Made by a program: the position numbers and the translations under genes | Shown here: one piece after another, positions 12,963-24,320 of the stretch | Layout: the number at the start of each line of letters is the position of its first letter | Numbering within the stretch: position 1 is the first letter of the stretch | Origin: Flammula alnicola | Taxonomy: Eukaryota > Basidiomycota > Agaricomycetes > Agaricales > Strophariaceae | Direction: 5' to 3' | Assembly (NCBI GenBank): GCA_015499995.1 | Contig: JADNRV010000092.1 | Coordinates: 151,761 to 215,760 of the forward strand | Length of the DNA stretch: 64,000 nucleotides | The notes under the pieces: model-generated | The model's database searches: none | What the model was told of the DNA's origin: nothing | What the model saw: the letters and a program-made list of their open reading frames with translations, nothing else

Positions 12963-14170
12963 TCAAGCACCAAGAACCTCCGACTGCCTGATCAACGAAA
13001 GCGCCTTGGGTCCTCTCGGACGCATATCGCACTCGAACTGGTTCGGCATCCTATAAGTGTATGTATGGCAACAAGACAAGACTCGTCAGCATTGTGCCTT
13101 GTGCCATATATCCAAAACACAGTATGGATTACGAAAGGGAAGAAGACCGCGCACACGCACCTAAAGATCGGATTATCAAACTCCACCACGGGCTCGACCA
13201 TATTCCCATGCTCATCGACGGCTTTCGCAATGTCCAGTGTGGCGAGCATGGACGCGATGAGGAGCCACACGGATGACTCGACGAGGTTCATTCCCGGGCA
13301 TTGTCTATCTGGTTGATCGGTCAGCCGGTCCACGAGCAGAAGCACACACAGAGAGAAAGGACAAAGAAAGAAAGAATCATCAGCGCCCAACGAACTACAC
13401 GTGACCAGCCCAAACCAGCCCCAAATGAACTCGACTCACCGCCGCCCGAACCCAAACACATAATTCTTCGGATTGCGCCTCTTCTCTGTCTCCGGACTAA
13501 CGGGGTCGATGAACCTCTCGGGGCGGAAGACGTCCGGCTCGGAATATATCTCTTCATTGCGGAGCATCGCCCTGTCATTGCAAAAACAAAAAAAAATCAG
13601 CACATATTCCTCCGAGTCTCTTTGGATTTTTTGGGAAGTAAGAAAGGGTTGCAATTTGAAAGAAACACACAGAAGAAAGACAGAAGACAGAAGCGAAGAC
13701 GACGGAAAGGGCAGGCAGCCCTAGCACTCACCAAATATTCCCAAACACAAGTGATCCCTTGGGTATATGCATGCCATTGTACACATTGTCTTCCATCAAC
13801 CGGTGCGGATTCCGGAAGACCTAAGTAAGTAAGTAACCAAATGACCCAAAAAGTCGTTAGACCTCCCTTCCACCAAGATAATTCCGAGAAAGAAAGAACG
13901 AAAGGACGCACTCAGCGGAACAGGCACACCCCACCTCAGCGTCTCCTTGTAAATATATTCCACTACACATTCAAAGTTCAGATAGCTCTCAACCACATAA
14001 TCAAGAGTCCAAGACCAAAGGACCCAAGGACATAAAGGACCCAAAGGACACAAAAAAGGCAACGGTACACATACCAAACGGCAACATCGCGCGATCCGCG
14101 AATGTAGGCAGGCGATCCATGCCGACGACATCATTGCCGCCTGGAACTTGAAGACAGGCGGCATACTAGT
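12963..14170 (-). pseudogene. C-terminal fragment of a fungal cytochrome P450 gene
   Basis: Reading from 14170 down, the minus strand shows NDVVGMDRLPTFADRAMLPF, then the K-helix YKETLRW with its ExxR motif. [29 protein letters not shown] and the haem loop FGFGRRQCPGM follow, ending RQSEVLGA and a stop at 12965-12963. Consensus introns join these blocks in frame, for example the one ending ATAG before the Cys-ligand exon. The first ~270 residues of a normal ~500-residue P450 (membrane anchor, I-helix oxygen-binding motif) are missing. The fragment begins inside an intron, so it cannot make a working monooxygenase. What remains is not decayed, which suggests a fairly recent duplication of the 3' half. 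Confidence 0.85.
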
Positions 14171-14193
14171 TGGAGGTCACAAGCAAACAAGGC

Positions 14194-14309
14194 CAAAGAG
14201 AGCCGCAACTTTCGAACGAGTTCAAGAAGAGATCATGCTTTTATTTCATATACGGGAGGCAGAGAGTAAACAAGAACAAAGAGAGCCGCAACTTTCAAAC
14301 GAGTTCAAG
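14194..14309. repeat. Two direct 33-bp repeats flanking a 50-bp spacer
   Basis: A 33-bp block starting CAAAGAGAGCCGCAACTTTC occurs at 14194-14226 and again at 14277-14309 with one mismatch. The second copy abuts the target duplication of the MULE-like element that starts at 14319. Confidence 0.75.
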
Positions 14310-14318
14310 GGAGAGATG

Positions 14319-15201
14319 TAGGTTCGTGCCAAGCCCCTTGTCGGCAGTGCTTCGGCAGGCATTTGTTTGTTTGTATGTATATTGCGGAACACAATCCTGA
14401 CAAGGGGCTTGCTTCAGAGTGACGAAATTTGGGGGCTTTGTCTTCGTCGATGCTTGAACTAGTTTGTAATCCTACCGTTCAACGTTGGCTGAGAAATTTT
14501 TTCTCAGACATCTAATACACCTTTTGACATAAAGGAATTATCTTAGCGCTTATTCATGATAATTATATGGCTCAGGCAATGTAGACTGATTTAGGATCCT
14601 TGGAAGGAGGCTTCCCTTCTAAGCATGCAGCCATCCTGGTGCTATAAAACATTTGCATCACATAGTTTTAGCATATATATCTATGATTGTGCAACCAAAT
14701 TGGAGCTTAGAAGTACTTCAACATCTAAAATCCTCCTCCCAATGTACGAGAATCATGAAGCGCACTCGATCACGTGATGACCGCGACAGAAATTTGGGCT
14801 CGCCCATGTATATGCCGCTCACCCACTTCCCGATAACGCTCGGTCTCAAGGTTTCAGCCAAAGATTATATATATGTTCTATACCTCATATCAAATTTTAC
14901 TTTAATGAAAAACACCCAGTAATAACCTTGTATTCATCACATATTGTCAACCAAGGATTTCACAAAATGATTCTTGTGTATGGACTGGAAATTTTTCAAG
15001 ACAATTATTTTTATTACAAATTACATAGAATAGTAGCTATACATCCTGGCTTTATGATACAGTTTACTTGAAGAAGAAAGGTTGAGACCTCGTTGAGTTA
15101 GATACCATTCAGAAAGCCCATCAAATCCGTCACTCTGAAGCAAGCCCCTTCAGCAAAGGTGTCCGGGAACCGGACCGGAGCAGGGGCTTGCTCCGAACCT
15201 A
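14319..15201. mobile_element. Non-autonomous MULE-like DNA transposon with nested inverted repeats
   Basis: The ends are inverted: TAGGTTCG..CAAGCCCCT at 14319-14338, mirrored at 15182-15201 with three mismatches. The 9-bp GGAGAGATG is repeated directly outside both ends (14310-14318 and 15202-15210), which is the target-site length typical of Mutator-like elements. A second inverted pair lies inside, GGGGCTTGCTTCAGAGTGACG at 14405-14425 mirrored near 15129-15149. Each end can therefore fold into its own hairpin and also pair with the other end. No transposase ORF is present in the 883 bp. Confidence 0.75.
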
Positions 15202-15326
15202 GGAGAGATGGTCGTGGTGCTTCTATTTGGGTGTTGTACAGGAGGCAGACACCAAACAAAGGCAACATCATGACTAATTTAGACTGGGTGGAACCTTCCT
15301 GTTAACACAGCAAGGCGACTGTGACG

Positions 15327-16065
15327 AGGACCCCTGATAATACCGTGAGAGGTTGGATACCAAATACCCAAATTTTGGGTTGGCATAGGTGTTCGAAATT
15401 TCAGCAATTTTGGGCGAAATTTAGGTGTTTTCAGGATCCAACATAAAAATTTCGGCTCATATAGGTGTGCATAGTATCTGACCTCCAAAAATGTATATAA
15501 AATAGCTAAAAATTCAAAAAAAAAATTCTATGGCTTGTATTCTACTTTGTCATCTTGCGTCTTCATTTTGGGCCTCTTTTTCTTGTGGTGGTTGAGTAGG
15601 TGAGTGTTTTGAATGACAAAAATGCCAAGATTGAATGAAATTGAAATTTTTGTAAATAGATTTTAATGGAAGAAAAGCAAAATAATTTTCATTCCTCACT
15701 GCACTCTGATATGCGACTGACAATAGAGAAATTAGCCAATCATTCTACCACTGTCTAATCTGAAATGTGGCCCAAGGGCCAAGTACAAGCTAATGCCTAA
15801 TGGATAACTCAAGTCTCGACATTAGATAAAAATTATTGTCGGTCATCATGTAATGGCTGACTGGGACCGAGCAACCCATGGGTGTGCGGGATCTGACCTA
15901 ACACAGATTGGGTGGCCCTTGGGTGTGCAGGAGACATAGAGATATAATAAATTTTGGCCTGTCCATAGGTGTGCGCCTGCATAACAGTATCTGAGCTCGC
16001 GCGGCCTGTGGCCACGCTCATAGGTGTGGGAATATCCAACCTCTCACGGTATTATCAGGGGTCCT
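15327..16065. mobile_element. hAT-like MITE, 739 bp, 33-bp perfect TIRs
   Basis: The left end AGGACCCCTGATAATACCGT (continuing to 15359) is perfectly mirrored at 16033-16065. The 8-bp CTGTGACG flanks both sides (15319-15326 and 16066-16073), the target length of hAT superfamily transposons. Short subterminal words of the type TAGGTGTG recur at least seven times near both ends in the same orientation, as expected for transposase-binding sites. No coding capacity is visible. Confidence 0.85.
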
Positions 16066-16498
16066 CTGTGACGGAGACAAATACGGGAGCACGTGACTTC
16101 GACGCATCTTATTATATAACAGGCCAAATTGGGTCGCGTTGAGTCTTGACAAAATATTCACCGGGAGCCAGGTAGACGCTCAAAAAATTTATAACTCGGC
16201 AGACGAATATGACACACACAATAACATCTATTTGAAAACTTTCAAAGCATTCTGTAAGGTATTGCGAGAACGGTGGTAAGAAAACTCTTTGGTGGCCAGG
16301 TTCCTCATTACGTTACACGTACAGTATTGAAAATGTTAATCCATGTTAAGTAGTCCCTATGCAAGACCTCTTTCCCAACCTATAGCTGACCCCACACCTC
16401 GGCTCCACGTAGGAAGTTGGCATTGTCGAAGAGATCGGGCGCCTGTTCATCCTGACCTGAGCTCGAATCGCTACCCGCTCTTTGTCTTCAGTGGGAAT

Positions 16499-16765
16499 GG
16501 GCTGGAGAGTGGACGACAGATGTTCGACCCATGGATCCAGCGGTTCCGGTACGTGTTTTGCTATGGCTTAGCGGTTCTGGCGGTGGCGTCCGATGGCGTA
16601 TTTGATTATAGTGAGCATGCGCCGGATTCAATAGTGTATGAATAGGACTTATTTTGTTTTTTTGTTTCATATTTGCTTTGTTGCTTTCGACCGCTCGTTG
16701 TTTACTGCTTCCCATGAGTATTTACTATTTCTGCTTTTGCATATGATAGAATTCGAATGGAACTT
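16499..16765 (+). pseudogene. Second copy of the 3' end of the membrane-protein gene at the window start
   Basis: From GAGAGTGGACGAC through DPWIQRFRYVFCYGLAVLAV and on into the 3' flank, this stretch parallels about 822-1095. The match covers the last coding ~140 bp plus ~120 bp downstream. In this copy the frame ends DYSEHAPDSIVYE, unlike the first copy. Upstream (16066-16498) nothing further of the gene could be matched, so only the 3' end is duplicated. Confidence 0.7.
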
Positions 16766-16846
16766 CCACGGCGGCTGCGGTTTTAAAAGAGACATTGCCA
16801 ATCTTGGTACAGTATAACACATGTAGTAGAGTGACATCAGCACTGG

Positions 16847-17364
16847 TGTTACGACCGTTTCATTTCTTTTCATTTCTCTTATCTTATCTTATCTTCACCC
16901 GCGCTTAGATGTACGCCAGCTATACTGGACACTTTCTATTTTAGTAGGAGTACCTTCCCGGTTCCGGACTATTTATAGTTTCCATACTTATGCATCCTCG
17001 ACGACACTATTATCGTCGAGAGGACTCTCCTCTCTCCATTCTGACTCCTCCACATTCCTGACTCCATTCTAACGACTCTAAAGGAGTCACTTTATCATGG
17101 TCTGTGCATGCTCAGAGCTAGTATAAATATCGTAGACACGCAACGATGTACTTTAGCTAGTTCTTGAGAATCTTGACTATTTTGTCTTGCCTCTCTCCTC
17201 GCCACGAACGTCTAAGCTCGTCGAGCCTCTAGACACGATCACTTAAGCTCGTCTGAGCCTCTAAGTGTGAACGATCTGATCCAGGCACCTCTTGGCACGA
17301 CTTTGGAATCACTGGTTGTTTGACTTCGACGTCGCAATCACGTTGTTTCTTGCTAGTCGTAACA
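16847..17364 (+). repeat. 5' LTR (518 bp)
   Basis: Begins TGTTACGACC and ends CGTAACA, about 97% identical by eye to the 3' LTR (~14 differences, including a 2-nt gap). A TATA-like AGTATAAATA lies near 17120, with the CTTAAGCTCGTC phrases downstream, consistent with a U3 promoter. Confidence 0.9.
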
Positions 17365-17890
17365 AAAGAACTAGCTACTACTCCTTTCCACCACTATCTA
17401 GTGGTCGACTACCCTTCGAACCTCGACACTCGTCGCAGTAGGACTCCTCGGAGTCCGAGACTGCACAACGCCTCCGAAACCCTCAGTAACTCGACCGACA
17501 GTAGCTTCGCAAGCTAGGTCACGAGTAACCAGATCGACTACCCGAGAACAAATCCTTGTCGCAGCCACTCCCGAACCTGAACCATCTACCCCCAGCGTCC
17601 CATCCCGCGAGCCCACCGAAACCCTAGAAGAAGCGGCAGATCCACTATCCGCTAGCTTTTTCACCTCTTCCAGATCCAGAACTCCTGTCCAACTTCCCTC
17701 CTTCTCGGATCTCGAAGACGAAGGTCTCCACGACCACCACGCACCTTCAGAACCTCCTCCTGACCCTCCTAGTTCTTCAGAAGAACTCTCCCCACCACCA
17801 GGGCGACAGCCTTCGAGACAACCGCAAGGTCCACCTCCACCTCCACCTCCATTTCCCCCGAACCCCCCAGGTCAACAGACCGCTCCACCC

Positions 17891-18859
17891 ATGGCTAATC
17901 CTACCCCGAAAGAAATAAACTTGAACCGACCCCAGGACTTTGATGGCGATATTGAAAAATATGCCTCTTGGAAGAAGACGGTGATGCTTTACCTAAAGAT
18001 CAATTCCGCCATCTACGACACAGACGAGAAGAAGATCGTCTTCGTTCTCTCCTTCATGAGAGGAGAAGCCTCATCTAATTGGGCCGAAGAGTTCTATGAC
18101 TCCCACTATACTGCTGCCGCTCCCGCGGTTGGAACGACTCCAGCAACCAATGCGGTGCTAGACCTTGGAACCTGGGATGCCTTTATTGACCAACTTGACA
18201 AAGACTACGAGATCACCGACCTGAAGGGTAACTCCCTCGAACAGTTATATGCGATCCGACAAGGGAAGGCACCCTTAGAAGAGCACATCACGAACTTCAA
18301 GATCCTGGTCAAAAAGACTGGGATCTCTGACCCGTCGATTTTAATCGACCTGTTCTGAAAATCCCTTAGGACAGAGTTGTTGAAAGAAGTCATGCGTCTC
18401 GAGACCCGACCAACTACTCTCCAAGGATGGTACGACAAAGCGAAAGACCGTGAAACAAACATGAAGATCGCCGACACAATTGAGAAGAGATACGCCAGAC
18501 AGAACTCTGGGTATCAGAAGCCGAGATACGAACCGAAACCCACGAGACGCCCATTCTCGTACCGACCGCGTGACCCTGATGCGATGGACGTCGACGCGAT
18601 GACGACCGACGAACGAAAGGAACTCCTCAGAACAGGATCCTGCTTCTACTGCAGGGAGCCCGGCCACATGGCGCGCGACTGCCCGAAGAAGAAGGGGAGA
18701 CAGAACCCGACGAACCAACAGAAACGATATGACCCACCGAAGAAGAAACTCACTGGTAGGCAAACCAGTGCCCACATCCGTTCGCTCATTGAGGAATTGG
18801 ATACCGAAGAGAAAGATGCCTGCCTGGACGACTTGGCTGAAGGACGCGAGGGTTTTTAA
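17891..18859 (+). pseudogene. gag of the gypsy element, interrupted by a TGA
   Basis: The ORF starts MANPTPKEINLNRPQDFDG and continues with the LPxxFDG-like capsid region typical of Ty3-type Gag. It stops at TGA 18356-18358 and then continues in the same frame to a zinc knuckle, CFYCREPGHMARDC (CX2CX4HX4C), and the stop at 18857-18859. The break is a single codon in an otherwise continuous frame. Gag would form the particle and bind element RNA. Codon use matches pol. About 530 nt of untranslated leader separate it from the LTR. Confidence 0.85.
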
Positions 18860-18939
18860 TAGGGAGACGCCGCCCAACGTCAGTCTCTCCCTATCTTTCT
18901 ATTCACTCTGTATTAGTAGCCGAGATCGAGAATCAAACC

Positions 18940-21900
18940 ATGCAATTACCATGCTCTCTCTCGTGCGAAAGTCAGAACGGTAGAACAATCGTTGGAACCA
19001 CTGCCCTCTTGGACTCGGGCGCTGGCGGACAATTCATCCACCAGCAGTTTGCGAACTCTCTTGGACTGAAACTACGACGGCTTTGGAGACCGATCAAAGC
19101 CAAGAACGTGGACGGAACACCTAATAAGGAAGGAATGATATCATACTATGTCATCATCGACCTCACCATCAACGGAAGAATGGACCCGACCCGACTTTTA
19201 GTCACCGGCCTCGGGAAGCAGAAGATTATTCTGGGCTTCCCTTGGCTTCAAAGACAAAACCCGAACATTGACTGGGAACTGGGAACTCTGACCTGGAGAG
19301 AAAAGATTAAGAACTCCCTTCGCAAATTCAGGGATGTATTCATTCGACTTCTTAGGACCGAACCAGCAAAGGAACCACGAAGGGGTTTCACCCCTTCATC
19401 GGACGAAATGGACCTACATCTTGACGAACTAAGGACCGATCCAGAACCTGACAGGAGCCCCACGTATGCGGAGTTTACTCCCGTATTGAAGAGGACTGTC
19501 GAGGTAACCTCGGACGAACTCAACACAGAGACGGACACCACGGATGACCTAGTAATTTCTTTTATCAGCGGCGAACTTACCAAAGAAACAAAGGAGACTT
19601 GGATCAATGCCAAGACAACCCAAGCGCAAACCTTCGCCTTCGCCCAAGAAAAACCAAAAGAAGAGAAAACACTGGAAGAAATGATACCGGCAGAATACCA
19701 CGAATACTTGGACATCTTCGACAAACAAGCGGCAGCTCGCTTCCCTGAATCTCGACCTTGGGACCACAAGATCGAGATGAAGGAAGGCTTTGAACCAAAA
19801 TCGTTCAAAACCTACGCCTTGTCACCTGTCGAAGAAGTAAAGCTGAACGAATTTCTGAAGGAAAACCTCGACAAAGGCTATATCCGACCCTCGACCTCAC
19901 CTATGGCGTCACCCTTCTTTTTCACCTCGAAGAAGGACGGATCCCTGAGACCCTGTCAAGATTATCGGTTTCTAAACGAATGGACGATCAAAAATGCCTA
20001 TCCACTACCCCTCATTCCCGAACTTATGGACAAGCTCAAAGGGGCCAAGTACTTCACGAAACTAGATGTGCGTTGGGGCTACAATAACATTCGGATCCGA
20101 GATGGAGACCAATGGAAAGCGGCGTTCAAGACAAACAAAGGACTATTCGAACCCACTGTTATGTTCTTTGGGATGTGCAACTCACCGGCGACCTTCCAAT
20201 CCATGATGGACGACATGTTCAAAGATATGACCGCCGACACCCAAGTCGAACATTGGATAATTATCTACATGGACGACATCCTGCTTTTTTCTAAAAGCAA
20301 AGAACGGCTCAAAGAGTACACCAGACGAGTCTTACAACGACTCAGAAAGAACGACCTCTTTTTGAAACCTGAAAAGTGCTTCTTCGAACTGCCAACCATG
20401 GAGTACCTAGGCATGATCATTGAGGAAGGACGAATTAGGATGGACTCTGCCAAACTCAAAGGCATCGCGGACTGGCCAGTACCGAAAACGCTCAAACAAG
20501 TTCGATCGTTCCTTGGATTCGGAAACTTCTATCGGAAATTCATCAGAGCCTATTCAGAAATAGCCCGTTCCATGAACGAGTTATTAAAGAAAGACCAACC
20601 CTTTGAATGGACAGACACCGCGCAAAAAGCCTTTGACACCCTGAAGAGGCGCTTCACTGAAGAACCCGTACTCCTAATGCCAGATACGACCAAACCATTC
20701 CAGATAGAATGCGACGCTTCGAAATACGCATCTGGTGCCGTGCTGTCACAGTTGGACACGAACGGCTCCAGACACCCTTGTGCATTCATCTCGAAGACCT
20801 TTTCACCGGCCGAACGGAACTATGAAATCTATGACAGAGAGCTCCTGGCAATCATCCGAGCCATGCAAGAGTGGAGACACTACATCCAAGGATCACCATT
20901 CACGACGACTATCCTATCGGACCACAAGAACCTGACCTACTTCCGTTCTGCCCAGAAACTGAACAGACGACAAGCGCGCTGGTCTCTGTTCCTGTCAGAA
21001 TATGACGTCAAACTGGTTCACCAAGCAGGAAGCAAAATGATCCAATCCGACGCACTATCCCGACGGCCAGACCATATCCCAGATGATGATACAGATAACG
21101 ACGACATGACGCTCTTGCCCGAAGGACTCTTCGTAAACCTCATAGACCTCGAATTGCAAGAAAAGATTGCCAATTCTCCAAACCTCGACACCGAAGCAGC
21201 AGAAGCGCTCAGAATGCTACTGGACGATGGACCACGGCACCTACGAAAACGACTAGAGGACTGGACCACCGCTGAACACGATGGAAAACGATTGTTGTTC
21301 TATAAAGGGAAAAACTATATCCCTAATAGTCAATCACTGCGACGCGAAATCGTGGAAAATATCACAAACCGCTGACAGCCGGACACCCGGGTGAACTGGA
21401 AACATATAATGCTATTCAGGAACATTACTGGTGGCCCGGTATGCGAACCTTCGTGAAATCCTACGTAAAAGGATGCGGAATCTGCCAACAATTCAAGATC
21501 AACAGAAATCCGTCACACCCGGCATTAATAGCACAGGAAACCGCTCACTCGAAACGACCCTTTGCCGATCCAACGATGGATTTCATCACTGGACTACCCG
21601 AGATCAACGGAAAAGATGCGGTACTGGTCGTGGTCGACCATGGTCTTACAGGGGGGGTGATTACCATTCCTTGCTCCACTTCGGTCACGCAAGAAGAGAC
21701 CGGACGCCTACTTTTGGACAATCTATACAAAAGATTCGGACTACCTGACAGCCTCAGGTCTGACCGTGGCCCTCAATTTGCGGCAAAAGCCTTCCGAGAG
21801 CTTCTGAAGCTCCTTGGCATCAAATCCAAATTGACCACCGCCTATCACCCGCAGTCGGATGGTGCTACGGAACGTCTTAACCAAGAAATCGAAGCATATA

Positions 21901-22630
21901 TCTCCATATACTGCTCATCAAATCCAGACACCTGGCTCGACTCCATCAGCACTTTGGAATTCACGCACAATGATCGGCGACATGCGGACAGGCAGAGAAC
22001 CCCGTTTGAACTACAAATGGGGTATTCACCAATCTCCGTTCCCACCTCATTCGAAAACACGAAATTTCCTGCCGTTGAAACCGAATGAAGCAGTTAATCA
22101 AAGATCGAGAAGAAGCACTTGCGGCACATGAACTAGCCCGAGCAAGGATAGCCGAACGTCGCCAATCGAGATTCGCCCCCTTCAAGAAAGGACAAAGAGT
22201 CTGGTTGGATTCACGAAATCTCAAGACGCGTTACAACAAAAAGATGGCACCTAAACGGGAAGGACCATTTTTGATCAAAGACGTTCTGGGACCCCTAACC
22301 TATCGACTCCAGCTCCCGAAACACTGGAGAATTCACGACGTCTTTCATGCTGTCCTCTTAATGCCTTATGTGGAAAATGAGATTCATGGGAAGAATTTCA
22401 CACAACCTCCTCCGGATCTCATCGACGGAGAAGAAGAATACGAAGTCGACTCAATCCTGAACCACGAGAAACTCCGAAACGGCCGATACCGATTCCTCAT
22501 CAAATGGAAAGGCTATTCGGTCGAAGAAGCCAATTGGGAAAACGAAAGCGGGCTTACAAATGCACAGGAAATCCTCACGGCTTACAAACAACGAGTCCAC
22601 CTCCCGCCCTACCAGAAACGTCAAACTTAG
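18940..22630 (+). pseudogene. pol of the gypsy element: protease, RT, RNase H, integrase, chromodomain
   Basis: In order: aspartic protease LLDSGAGGQFI (~19011); RT with KLDVRWGYNNIRI and catalytic YMDD (~20266); RNase H with FQIECDASKYASGAVLSQ (~20699); and the integrase zinc region GHPGE..HYWWPGM..CGICQQ (~21384-21490). The DDE core follows, with the first Asp in TMDFITGLP, then SDRGPQFAA, and Glu in GATERLNQE. The chromodomain is YEVDSILNHE..YRFLIKWKGYS (~22440-22515). The frame breaks by one base near 21365, before the integrase zinc region, and again near 22085. A chromodomain would steer integration to marked chromatin. Confidence 0.9.
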
Positions 22631-22680
22631 ACGCTCACAGCCTACCGCACAATCAAACACAGCCACCATTTCATACGACA

Positions 22681-23156
22681 TGTGGATCCCGACATTCTAT
22701 TTTCGAATCCCTTCTGTTCATCGAGCCCAGTCATCGCCACCACCTAGACCGTATTCAACGCGATGCCCACCCTTATTCAAAGAAGGATGGACCCCCATTC
22801 GACGAGAAACAAATGACATATTGAGAGATGCGAAGAGGGAAGAGGACAATCTACGAGAGATCGCGAGGAGGATGGAACACAGACGACAAGAGCTAGAAGA
22901 AATCCTGAACGACCAAGGAATCCCCACTAAACTACAAGTTTCACGCACACTGCCCCAACTCTCGACACTCCGAGTCATCACTGACTCACCTGAACCTTCT
23001 TCGAGGTTCTCCACAGCCTCGCCGGACCCGACCCCACTCATTTTTGGTCGCCGACCTATCAAGAAGAGTCAGTCGGAACCGACACTCCAACTGCTCCGAA
23101 AAATCAACAAATCGATCGAAGACTTAGTCAAGTCATTCCGGAAACACACCCAGTAA
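22681..23156 (+). CDS. Accessory ORF 1 of the gypsy element (coiled coil)
   Basis: The open frame reaches back to 22560, overlapping the end of pol by ~70 nt, but the first ATG clear of pol is 22681 (MWIPTFYFRIPSVHRA). The product has a charged, heptad-like middle (EEDNLREIARRMEHRRQELE) and a basic C-terminus. I recognise no domain. It is undamaged while gag and pol are broken. It may be a trailing part of Pol or an independent product. Confidence 0.5.
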
Positions 23157-23217
23157 ATCGACTCAGAACCAGTCAAAACAACACCGCCCTCCTCTCGCAC
23201 AGACCAGGAGGCTTTAG

Positions 23218-23225
23218 TATATAAA
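23218..23225 (+). promoter_or_regulatory. Internal TATA box before accessory ORF 2
   Basis: TATATAAA lies 50 nt upstream of the ATG at 23275, followed by a C/T-rich leader (CCATCTCATTCCAACC) like a yeast-type start region. It suggests a separate transcript from inside the element. Confidence 0.5.
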
Positions 23226-23274
23226 TTGTATCTTTTGTACCATAACTCCCCATCTCATTCCAACCATTCACAAC

Positions 23275-24286
23275 ATGTCTATCACCTCTAACATTATCGA
23301 TCAGCTCATCGACCGCACTGAGGACCTCTCCCTTGAAGAAGCCCCTTCCAACTCCGCCCAAGACCGGGTTAACGGCAACTCCGTCACCTCTGGCACCACC
23401 AGCACCCCCGAGTCTCGCCGTGCAGCAATAGACACGGTCTTCAGTAGGGTACGAAGCAACACGATGCGGCTGATCGCCCCGAAGGGCCTGGTCCCAATGC
23501 CGTAGAAGCCGAAGCAGAAAACGACGCCATGCCGACCCTCGAGCCGAACCCGATAACTCCGGTTGGGATACTCCTCCCGACTACTCTGGTTGGGGAACCA
23601 CCGGCGCACCAGAAGCGACCAACTGGACTGATCGGACCGACGTCACGTTCACCTATGAAGAATACACCAGTCGGGTGACCACCGCGCAAGACTACGCTCA
23701 GGTCCAGCGTCTGACCCGCACTCATACCTTGTTAGCCTATGACACCGAAATCCTCCACCAAACTCAAACGAGCATTGTCGCCCTTCAGGAAGAAATAACA
23801 CGGCTCCGTGCATACGCCCACACCACCTTCGACAACGCGGTCTGGCATGGCATACACAGACAGCTCGGTGCTATGTTTGCCCTCAGGAGGACCTTTGTCC
23901 CGGCGCGAGGAAACGTACCCAATGGACCCAGGACCCTTCGAAGAACACCCCACGTACAATTCGTTCCAACTATAATCGTCGAGAGGTCGGACCCTTCCGG
24001 CTCCTCTTCCACAGACAGGAGCGGACGTACTAGATCTTCGGCGTACCACACTGCTCCCCAGTCCCCTATCGTCGGCACACAACGTCGCACGCATTCACAC
24101 CGACGCTGCTATTCTTGTGGTTCTACCCACCATGTCAGGAGGGACTGCCGACGTTACGTATGCCGCAGTTGCCACGTCCATGCACCAGGCCATGTCACGG
24201 CCAATTGTCCCCGATGGGGATCCAGCAGCGACAACGATAGCATTGAAATCTATTTTGATGCTGCCGGACGGCCAATCGAAGTCTAG
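23275..24286 (+). pseudogene. Accessory ORF 2 of the gypsy element with two zinc knuckles
   Basis: It starts MSITSNIIDQLIDRTEDLS and stays open to 23505. It must then shift one frame, with GWDTPPDYSGWGTTG readable at ~23560-23600, to continue to 24286. The C-terminal part has CYSCGSTHHVRRDC (CX2CX4HX4C) and CRSCHVHAPGHVTANC (CX2CX6HX4C), both nucleic-acid-binding knuckles like those of Gag. It sits where retroviral-like elements carry an extra gene, but no signal peptide or transmembrane helix is seen, so I do not call it env-like. A second Gag-like RNA-binding protein is possible. Confidence 0.65.
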
Positions 24287-24305
24287 GTCGATACGGAGTC
24301 TCGAC

Positions 24306-24320
24306 ATAAGAAGGGGGTAA
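24306..24320 (+). other. Polypurine tract of the gypsy element
   Basis: ATAAGAAGGGGGTAA directly precedes the 3' LTR, the expected place for plus-strand priming in reverse transcription. Confidence 0.7.

Noticed and set aside
14319..14425. The AAGCCCCT hairpin as a transcription terminator
   Set aside because: It lies at the end of a transposon with target duplications and has no upstream gene to end.
19248..19808. A 186-codon minus-strand ORF inside pol
   Set aside because: Shadow of the strongly supported pol frame; no motif of its own.
23275..24286. Calling the last gypsy ORF an envelope gene because of its position
   Set aside because: No signal peptide or transmembrane helix; two zinc knuckles point to RNA binding.
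2702..24300. RIP-like mutation as the cause of decay in the old gene and the gypsy element
   Set aside because: Damage is mainly single-base indels; only the gag TGA fits a C-to-T change. A dinucleotide-index calculation would settle it.
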